A DNA stretch of 7,258 bases, taken from an uncultured cyanobacterium. Its GTDB lineage: Bacteria > Cyanobacteriota > Vampirovibrionia > Gastranaerophilales > Gastranaerophilaceae. Both the position numbers and the translations under genes were made by a program. Within the stretch, counting starts at the first letter, position 1. The number at the start of each line of letters is the position of its first letter. The notes under the pieces were generated by a model. The model was not told the origin of the DNA. It saw nothing but the letters and a program-made list of their open reading frames with translations, and did not search any database. Of the stretch, positions 1-6,026 are shown piece by piece. The stretch spans positions 1 through 7,258 of the forward strand of contig CAMTNN010000073.1 in the NCBI GenBank assembly GCA_947073895.1, in the 5' to 3' direction.

Positions 1-560
1 CTCTCATTAAAGCTTTTTAGTAGTTTTGGAGCCCTTTGGGTAAATTTCTCATTGTCAGTTATGTATGATTCTATTGAACGTGCAAAAAGCTCCGTTGGTG
101 AGTTATAATAATTGTTCATTCGAGAAATTTTTCTGTTTGTACTTCTTAAGGCTTTTTCGTAATAAGGTCTTTCAAAACTCCATTTTGGAATGTTTTTTAA
201 TCGGGTTTCCAATTCCTCTTTATAATCAAATAATGGCTTAATGGACGCTTTAGGAATTGAATCAACAGTTAATTTAATTAATTCTTCCTGCAGCTCTATA
301 TCATTATCATCTATTATAAAATTTAAGGACTTTAGCTTTTTGTCATAATTATAATGAACAAAGTGAGCAAATTCATGCACCAAAGTTCTTAATACAACCT
401 CTTCCGATTGATTTTTTGCAATATCAATTCTAAAGCATTCGTTTTTTACTTTAAAAAAACCTCTGTTGCCACGAGCCTTGTTTTTCCCAATATTTACTTC
501 AATTCCAAGTGATTCAAAATATTGAACGATTTCTAAGATTCTGTTTCTTTCACAAGCCAT
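1..560 (-). CDS. Putative zinc metallopeptidase with HExxH motif, 3' end outside window
   Basis: Reading leftward from ATG at 558-560, 186 codons stay open to the window edge, so the C-terminus is missing. Residues 62-66 are HEFAH, within VLRTLVHEFAHFVHY, a typical HExxH zinc-binding and catalytic helix (two His ligands and the Glu base). Residues 154-166 read SPTELFARSIESY. A conserved E-x-F-A-R-x-x-E segment after HExxH is typical of gluzincin-like peptidases, where the Glu supplies the third zinc ligand; that this holds here is inference. No signal peptide or membrane segment is seen, so a cytoplasmic location is likely. An in-frame stop at 582-584 limits the N-terminus, and ATG 560 is the first ATG, with GGAAG ten bases upstream. 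The start lies inside the end of cutA (28-base overlap), which suggests translational coupling. The substrate is unknown. Phage or mobile-element peptidases and housekeeping peptidases both show this architecture. The gene call is solid; the subfamily is not. Confidence 0.75.
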   Translation of the reverse strand, partial: MACERNRILEIVQYFESLGIEVNIGKNKARGNRGFFKVKNECFRIDIAKNQSEEVVLRTLVHEFAHFVHYNYDKKLKSLNFIIDDNDIELQEELIKLTVDSIPKASIKPLFDYKEELETRLKNIPKWSFERPYYEKALRSTNRKISRMNNYYNSPTELFARSIESYITDNEKFTQRAPKLLKSFNE

Positions 561-850
561 TTTAAATAATCTTCCGAACAGTCAACGATAGGTAATGCAA
601 TAATTTCCGGTACTGTATAAGGATGCATGTCTTCAATAACAAGTTTTACTTTTCCGTAGTGTGCACGTCTGGTTTTTATCATCATTAATACTTCTTTTTC
701 TTCACAAATTTCTCCTTCCCAAGAGAATGTTGAACGCACATTATCTACCATAGAAACACATGCTGCCAGTTTGTGCTTCATTAAAATTTTTGCAATGGAT
801 TTTGCGATTTTTTTGTTTGGAACTGTGCAATTAATAACAATAATATCCAT
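533..850 (-). CDS. cutA: CutA1 divalent-cation tolerance protein
   Basis: This 105-residue protein has the full CutA1 pattern and the family's usual length. An N-terminal beta strand is followed by NCTVPNKKIAKSIAKIL (residues 7-23), then LAACV (28-32), the SxFSWEGEI segment with Trp44 (40-48), EVLMMIKT (53-60), the signature HPYTVPEI (76-83) and the C-terminal YLKWL (95-99). CutA1 proteins are small trimeric ferredoxin-like-fold proteins linked to copper and other divalent-metal tolerance in Escherichia coli. Their biochemical role is still unsettled, and a signalling role resembling PII proteins has been suggested from the fold. The usual Gly before the Tyr-Leu-x-Trp helix appears to be replaced by Cys91 (VDCSEDYLKWL). 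No signal peptide is present, so it should be cytoplasmic. It ends in TAG at 533-535, overlaps the next gene by 28 bases and follows the oxidase gene by 21 bases. Family identity is very secure. Confidence 0.96.
   Translation of the reverse strand: MDIIVINCTVPNKKIAKSIAKILMKHKLAACVSMVDNVRSTFSWEGEICEEKEVLMMIKTRRAHYGKVKLVIEDMHPYTVPEIIALPIVDCSEDYLKWLVKETES
571..575 (-). promoter_or_regulatory. Ribosome binding site of the metallopeptidase gene, inside cutA
   Basis: The minus strand reads GGAAG followed by ten bases and ATG at 558-560. It lies within the 3' coding end of cutA, so ribosomes finishing cutA pass over it. It supports ATG 560 as the start. The spacing is slightly long, so the site is probably moderate in strength. 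Confidence 0.4.
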
Positions 851-856
851 AAATAA

Positions 857-860
857 CCCC
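857..860 (-). promoter_or_regulatory. Ribosome binding site of cutA
   Basis: The 21-base gap between the oxidase stop and the cutA start reads, on the minus strand, a run of A followed by GGGG, then TTATTT and ATG. The A-rich GGGG six bases before the start is the only Shine-Dalgarno-like element in the gap and supports ATG 850. The gap has no room for a terminator hairpin or a promoter, so cutA is probably expressed only with the genes upstream. Confidence 0.45.
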
Positions 861-871
861 TTTTTTGTTTA

Positions 872-2248
872 TTATAACTTAAAAATTTTATCCGGATTCA
901 ATATATTTTTAGGGTCAAATGCTAACTTAATCAGTTTCATATATTCCAGAGCATTTTTATCAATAAAGTTTTCTAAATAAGATAATTTTTCCGTTCCGAT
1001 ACCATGCTCTGCTGATATTGTTCCGTTTAAGGAAATAGCTGTATCATACATTTCGGATTTAGCACTTATGTAATTCTTAAATTCTTCATCATCGTTGAGA
1101 TTTAATGCTATTTGCGGGTGAATATTTCCGTCTCCGACATGACCTACTAAGCACATTTTTAAATTGTATTTTTTACTAATTTCCGTACATCTTCTTACCA
1201 TTAATGCAAGATTTTCTCTGGGAACAATAATATCATCTGAAATAACATCCGGAGCTAGTCTTGCAGATGCCGCAAATGAAGCGCGTCTTGCTTCCCAAAT
1301 TTTTTCTTCCTTTGAAATTTCAATATCTTTTGCATTATTATTTTCAAGAACTTGAGTTACTTTATGTATTTGAATGTTCATAGAGCTTTCAAAACCGTCT
1401 AAATCGATAATTAGCATACATTCGTTATCAATTTTTAGTCCGCAATGAGCATATTCTTCAACTGTAATCATTGAATTTTGATCCATAAAATCAATTGCTG
1501 CAGGGAAAATATGTTCAGCAATGATTCCGTTTACGGCAGAAATAGCATATTCAATTTGGCTAAAATATGCAGAAATCACTCTTTTTGTTTCCGGTTTTGG
1601 TATAAGCTTAAGAGTTGCTTCTACTACAATTCCTAAAGTTCCTTCGCTTCCGACCATTAATTGTGCAAGATGATATCCTGAAGCGTCCTTTATTGTTTCT
1701 GCACCAAGAGTCATTAAGTCTCCGTTTGCGGTAACAATTTTCATAGACAAAACATAATCTTTAGTTGTACCGTATTTAAAAGACATTGCTCCGCCTGATG
1801 ATTGCGCAATACTTCCTCCGACTGTTGAGACTTTAAAATTTGAAGGATCTGGAGGATAAAATAATCCGAATTCATCAACATAATTTTTTAAATCGCCTAA
1901 TACAACTCCTGGTTGAACTTTGACTGTCATGTTTGTTGTATTTAAGTCTAAAATTTTGTTCATTTTAGAAAAATTTAGAACAATTCCACCTTTAGAGCAC
2001 ACACAAGCTCCAACCATATTAGTACCCGCTCCTCTGGATACAACAGGTATTTCATGGGTATTTGCGTATTTTAAGACTTTTTGGACTTCTTCAATTGTTT
2101 CGACAAAAACAACTAAATCAGGAATCTTGCCTTCATTTTTCATATTGGAAGCATCTTGAGAATAACAATAACATTCTTCCATTGTGGTAAGAATGTTATC
2201 GTTTTTTAGAATTGTTTGAATTTTATCTAATTTATTTTTCAACAACAT
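872..2248 (-). CDS. FAD-linked oxidase, GlcD / D-lactate dehydrogenase family
   Basis: This 458-residue protein has the usual length of GlcD-type enzymes (PCMH/VAO FAD-binding fold). The N-terminal FAD-binding domain shows PDLVVFVETIEEV (43-55), the pyrophosphate loop SRGAGTNMVG (71-80), YPPDPSN (131-137), STVGGSIAQSSGG (141-153) and the VGSEGTLGIV loop (199-208). The C-terminal FAD-oxidase cap has GHVGDGNIHP (369-378), which carries the conserved His and Asn of this family, AEHGIGTEK (413-421) and the terminal FDPKNILNPDKIF (444-456). The family oxidises 2-hydroxy acids such as glycolate, D-lactate or 2-hydroxyglutarate to 2-oxo acids; which one cannot be told from sequence. No GlcE or GlcF (iron-sulfur) partner lies in the window, and the protein has no fused iron-sulfur domain, so the electron acceptor is unknown. 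The ATG lies inside the end of the upstream giant gene (17-base overlap) with only a weak GAGAA before it, which points to translational coupling. It ends in TAA at 872-874. Confidence 0.93.
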   Translation of the reverse strand: MLLKNKLDKIQTILKNDNILTTMEECYCYSQDASNMKNEGKIPDLVVFVETIEEVQKVLKYANTHEIPVVSRGAGTNMVGACVCSKGGIVLNFSKMNKILDLNTTNMTVKVQPGVVLGDLKNYVDEFGLFYPPDPSNFKVSTVGGSIAQSSGGAMSFKYGTTKDYVLSMKIVTANGDLMTLGAETIKDASGYHLAQLMVGSEGTLGIVVEATLKLIPKPETKRVISAYFSQIEYAISAVNGIIAEHIFPAAIDFMDQNSMITVEEYAHCGLKIDNECMLIIDLDGFESSMNIQIHKVTQVLENNNAKDIEISKEEKIWEARRASFAASARLAPDVISDDIIVPRENLALMVRRCTEISKKYNLKMCLVGHVGDGNIHPQIALNLNDDEEFKNYISAKSEMYDTAISLNGTISAEHGIGTEKLSYLENFIDKNALEYMKLIKLAFDPKNILNPDKIFKL

Positions 2249-5200
2249 GTGATGCTATTTTCTCAATGCTTTTATTAAGCTTGGCTATTTGTCTGTCCAT
2301 TCCGCCGACCTTTTTCGTAAGTTGTGCGGTGTCTTTACCATCTAGTAATTCCAATGCTCCGGCTAATTTTTCTTCCAAAGAATCAATTTTAGCTTGTTGA
2401 GAAGAGATCTTTTCATCCATTGCAACTAAGAATCGATTCAAAGTATCTTCCATAGGAGTTAAATCAAGTTTATTATTCTGATTATGAATAGTAGTCTCTA
2501 CTATTATTTTATCAAGTTTTGCTTCAAGTGACGAAATACGTTTTGTTTGTTTTTCAAAAACTGCACCTAAAGCCTCAATAAGTTCAACAGTTTCTGTGTT
2601 ATCTTCAGCTCCTGCTTTTAAGTCAGCAAGCATATCTTTGATTTGTCCGATTTCGCCTAATGTTTCAACTCTGTCTGTAATTGAATTGATTTGAACACTA
2701 GCATTATCAACCCATTCTGCTAAATATTCAAATACTTGGTTGAATACTTGATTAGTTTTAGCGCCTTGTTCCATCATTGAGTTAATTGCATTTAATTTTG
2801 CATTAACTTTATCCATGCCGGAATCTTGTGCGAAGTTTTTGGTTCTTTCATCTAAATCATTAATAACAAGCTTGAAATCTTGTAAGTTATCTTGCAATGT
2901 TTTATATGATTCGTCAGAAGCGAGAATTAATTTATTAGTTCTTGTACTGATACTAACAATATCTTCTGCAATACCTTCAAAATCACGCTTGTTTGGTAAT
3001 TCTGTCTTAATAGATTCAACAAGTGTATATATATCATCTGTTGACTTAATTAAATCCTGAAATTCTTGACCATGGTCGTTTTCCTTCATTGAATTTAATT
3101 CAAGACGAAGGTTTGCAATATCAGCTTCTAAATCCTGTAAGCTATAAATATAGTCGATATCACCGTCAGCAGAGATTATTGCTGTAATTTTTTCATTAAT
3201 TAAATCAATATCTTCTTTCAGATTATCAATTTTGTTATCAACAACAGATACATTGTCTTTAACAGTTTCGATTTCTGCTGTTGTAGTAACAACATGGCTT
3301 AATATTGTAATTAATTCCTCATGTTTGTCGCTTACAAAATCGAGAATTTCTTCTTCTTCTGTAACAAAAGAAATTTGGTTAAATACATTTAAGAACTGAG
3401 TTATAAGATCTGTTTTAAGCTGCTTTAATTCGTTTTCTAATGTTCCTTCAATATCCTGTAAATCAAATTTAACTGATAAATCGTTTAAAGAAGTTAGTAC
3501 AGAGTGTTTTACCAATGTATTTAATTCTGCAACTTCAGGAAGATTCATGGAACAAAGGTCACTGATATCTTCAACATAACCCATTTGCTCGCTGATAAGT
3601 TCTTCTAAGCTTGCAATTTGTTTATTAATAGATGCTTGAAATGCTTCGTCAAAAGATTTGTTAGAAATCTGTGAACGAAGATTTTCAAATGCGTTATTTA
3701 ATTGTTGAAGTTCGCTTGAAGTTACACTATTAGCATTATCAACAGATTCGATTAATTTATCAATTTTGCTGTTAGTGCTTTCTTTAACATCATTGAATCG
3801 TGAAAGAATATCATTTAAAGAGCCTTTAATTGCACTAAACGAATCTTGTGATTGATTTGCAATTAATTTTATTTCTTCATATTTATCAACAAGAGTATCA
3901 ATAAATTTCTTATCAAACAGTGCAAGTTTTTCTTCTATTTTACCTGTTGAATCATTAATGTTCTGTTGTACAAAATCTGTTATTTTTGTATTCAAATCAT
4001 CAGCAGTATTAGACACTAATACATCAACAGCTGTTCTAAACTCATTGATTTCTTTATTAAATACGCTTGATTCGAGCATTCTGTTTACATTTCTGATAAT
4101 ATCGTCAACAGAAGCTAACATATCTAATTTTAGATTGTCTAATTTCTCTGAAAGGATGGATGAATCAGTCTTAATATCCAGGTATGATTTTAAGTCTTCA
4201 ATATTGTTATAAACTTGAGAACTTACAATTTCTTCAATTTTAGCAGTCAAATCAATAATATCATCACGCTGGGATTGTTTTAACAAATCAAACTGTTCAA
4301 CTAAGTCCCCAATAATAATATCAGTTTCTTTTTCTATATTCTTAGAAATTATATCAAGTTCTTTCTTTGTAAATTCAACGATTAGGTCTTTGCAAATTTT
4401 AACGTTTTGTTTTTCGTCTTCAATTTGTTCAAGAAGATGATTTACATAAGAATCAAGAGTTTGAAGCTCACCCGCTGAAATTTCTGCAGTCAATGTATTA
4501 AGAGCATTAACACTGTTAGACAAAGATGTATCAAGGTGGCCTAAAAGAGTTTTATTATCACTGACAAGTTTTGCCAAATCTGCGATATCACTTCTTGTTG
4601 AAGTCGTAATTTCAGATGTACTTTCTGCTGTTACTTTAATATTATTAACTGTATTTAAGATGTTTTCAGCTTTTACAATAACTCCTTCATGTCTTTCAGC
4701 TGCTAAGTTTTCAAACTTGGTAACCAAACTGTTATTTGCAGCACAAATTTGTGAAAGTGAGTTAATATCAGCTTTAATTTCATCTGACATTCCAAGCTGC
4801 TCTTCAATCAGAGCTTTTGTATCATCAATTGCTTGCAAAGTATCAGTTTGGGAAATTCTGGCAAAGTTCAAATGCTCATCTGTGATAGATTTTATATCAT
4901 TTAAAGTTTGAATTTCGGTATTATTAGCCTCTTGAGAATTTTTTGAGTAGCCAATAGTTTCATTTATAGCGGCTTTAATATCCTCAAGCATTTTTATTTC
5001 AGCATCATTTCCGGCTTGAGTAAGTTCAAATTGTTTTGAAGCCGCGGCTGCTGTATTTTGGTTTAAGTTTTCCCAGCGCTTTTCTGCTTTTGAATTCAAA
5101 TCGTTGAATTTGCTGATAATATCGTCATGTGTTGCCTGCAATACATCAAATTGGCTCTTTGCATTTTCCTGCATTGTGTCAATTGCAGTCATTGTTTCTG

Positions 5201-5948
5201 TTTTAATTTCTTCAATTTGTTCTGCGGTGACAACACTTAGTTCAGCCATTGTTTTTAATGTTTCGGTTTGGTTTGTTGCTAAGGTTGCGTTTAATTCATT
5301 TGACTTAGCTTCAGAATTAGACATTATTTGTGTCTGTCTGTCAAATATTTCTGAAAATTTTTCAGAAAGAGTATTTTGATTTGATAAAATTTCAGTGTCT
5401 TTTGCAAGAAGTTCTTCATGACGAGACTCTAGCTCCTGTGCTTGAATATCAAGAACCGAATCAATATATTTTGTAATATCATCAAGCTGAGCTTTTAAAT
5501 CCTGAGTTAGAACACTATTGTTTGTTTCTATATTCTTTGCAAATTCTGCAAGATTTTCTTTAAAAGAAGCATAATCAACCGCAGTGAGCTTAATATTTTC
5601 ATCAAGTACACCTTTTAAAATTGCGGTCATTTCTTCAATTTGTTTGTAATTGTTTTCACTCTGTTCTTCCCAAACAGATTTCATTGCTGTATTTAAATCT
5701 GAAATTCTGTTTTTTAGGTAATCAGATTGTTCAATTGTTTTATTTTGAAGCTTATCAAATGTCTCTTCTATCTTTAGTTTGTAAGTTTCAAGTTTTTCAG
5801 AAACAGAATCTTGCATTTGTAATGAAATTTTTGCAAATTCTTCGTTAATTTTTTCAGTTAGTGCTCTGTCTGACTTGTCGAATAGAATTGTGATTTGAGA
5901 AACCAATGATTCAAAGTTGCTTTCAATAATAGAAAGCTGTCTGGTCAT
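2232..5948 (-). CDS. Giant coiled-coil protein, C-terminal segment after the in-frame TAG
   Basis: The 1,238 codons from ATG 5948 to TAA 2232-2234 encode a low-complexity, strongly helical protein rich in Glu, Asp, Lys, Asn, Ser, Leu and Ile. I do not recognise a family. There is no proline in the first 803 residues and only three overall (804, 985, 1165). Only three Cys (402, 519, 799) and three Trp (93, 292, 1079) are seen. No Walker motif, signal peptide or membrane span is visible. Heptad-like stretches are clearest near the end, for example ISSLEAKLDKI (1138-1148) and IDSLEEKLAGALELL (1188-1202). Three helical repeats lie at about residues 317-392. The true start is doubtful: the same frame stays open upstream of ATG 5948 for 25 codons to the TAG, and the nearest Shine-Dalgarno-like GGAG sits only two bases before the ATG. 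This piece is probably the continuation of the frame at 6024-7258. A filament, scaffold or spacer role fits the composition but is inference. Its end overlaps the oxidase start by 17 bases. Confidence 0.8.
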   Translation of the reverse strand: MTRQLSIIESNFESLVSQITILFDKSDRALTEKINEEFAKISLQMQDSVSEKLETYKLKIEETFDKLQNKTIEQSDYLKNRISDLNTAMKSVWEEQSENNYKQIEEMTAILKGVLDENIKLTAVDYASFKENLAEFAKNIETNNSVLTQDLKAQLDDITKYIDSVLDIQAQELESRHEELLAKDTEILSNQNTLSEKFSEIFDRQTQIMSNSEAKSNELNATLATNQTETLKTMAELSVVTAEQIEEIKTETMTAIDTMQENAKSQFDVLQATHDDIISKFNDLNSKAEKRWENLNQNTAAAASKQFELTQAGNDAEIKMLEDIKAAINETIGYSKNSQEANNTEIQTLNDIKSITDEHLNFARISQTDTLQAIDDTKALIEEQLGMSDEIKADINSLSQICAANNSLVTKFENLAAERHEGVIVKAENILNTVNNIKVTAESTSEITTSTRSDIADLAKLVSDNKTLLGHLDTSLSNSVNALNTLTAEISAGELQTLDSYVNHLLEQIEDEKQNVKICKDLIVEFTKKELDIISKNIEKETDIIIGDLVEQFDLLKQSQRDDIIDLTAKIEEIVSSQVYNNIEDLKSYLDIKTDSSILSEKLDNLKLDMLASVDDIIRNVNRMLESSVFNKEINEFRTAVDVLVSNTADDLNTKITDFVQQNINDSTGKIEEKLALFDKKFIDTLVDKYEEIKLIANQSQDSFSAIKGSLNDILSRFNDVKESTNSKIDKLIESVDNANSVTSSELQQLNNAFENLRSQISNKSFDEAFQASINKQIASLEELISEQMGYVEDISDLCSMNLPEVAELNTLVKHSVLTSLNDLSVKFDLQDIEGTLENELKQLKTDLITQFLNVFNQISFVTEEEEILDFVSDKHEELITILSHVVTTTAEIETVKDNVSVVDNKIDNLKEDIDLINEKITAIISADGDIDYIYSLQDLEADIANLRLELNSMKENDHGQEFQDLIKSTDDIYTLVESIKTELPNKRDFEGIAEDIVSISTRTNKLILASDESYKTLQDNLQDFKLVINDLDERTKNFAQDSGMDKVNAKLNAINSMMEQGAKTNQVFNQVFEYLAEWVDNASVQINSITDRVETLGEIGQIKDMLADLKAGAEDNTETVELIEALGAVFEKQTKRISSLEAKLDKIIVETTIHNQNNKLDLTPMEDTLNRFLVAMDEKISSQQAKIDSLEEKLAGALELLDGKDTAQLTKKVGGMDRQIAKLNKSIEKIASHVVEK
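4773..5000 (-). repeat. Three degenerate helical repeats of 25-28 residues in the giant protein
   Basis: Counting from ATG 5948, residues 321-339 (LEDIKAAINETIGYSKNSQ), 349-367 (LNDIKSITDEHLNFARISQ) and 374-392 (IDDTKALIEEQLGMSDEIK) align without gaps over 19 positions, spaced 28 and then 25 residues apart. The first two share L-x-D-I-K near the start and S-Q at the end, and each is preceded by E-I (317-318 and 345-346). A weaker related element, IEEIKTETMTAI, lies at 245-256. The repeats are visible at protein level only; their DNA has diverged. They may be remnants of internal duplication that lengthened the coiled coil. Confidence 0.5.
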
Positions 5949-6023
5949 GTCTCCGTCAACATTTTCATCAAGCCTGTCTAAAATTGCTTTAACATTAGCA
6001 AAATCTTCAAGTATAACATCAAC

Positions 6024-6026
6024 CTA
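6024..6026 (-). other. In-frame amber codon interrupting the giant coiled-coil reading frame
   Basis: The minus strand reads AAA TAG GTT, between Lys of ...ENVSK and Val of VDVILEDF. Both sides are in the same frame, without any shift, and both are coiled-coil-like in character. A single base change from CAG (Gln), AAG (Lys), GAG (Glu) or another sense codon would restore a frame of at least 1,673 amino acids within the window. The cutA gene ends in TAG at normal family length, which argues that TAG is an ordinary stop in this genome. Confidence 0.9.

Noticed and set aside
851..871. Promoter or terminator between the oxidase gene and cutA
   Set aside because: Only 21 bases are available. They hold an A-rich run and a GGGG ribosome binding site, with no hairpin or -10/-35 pair.
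6024..6026. TAG read as glutamine or pyrrolysine throughout this genome
   Set aside because: cutA ends in TAG at the normal family length; reading through would add only 13 residues before TAA. One amber in one gene does not support a changed code.
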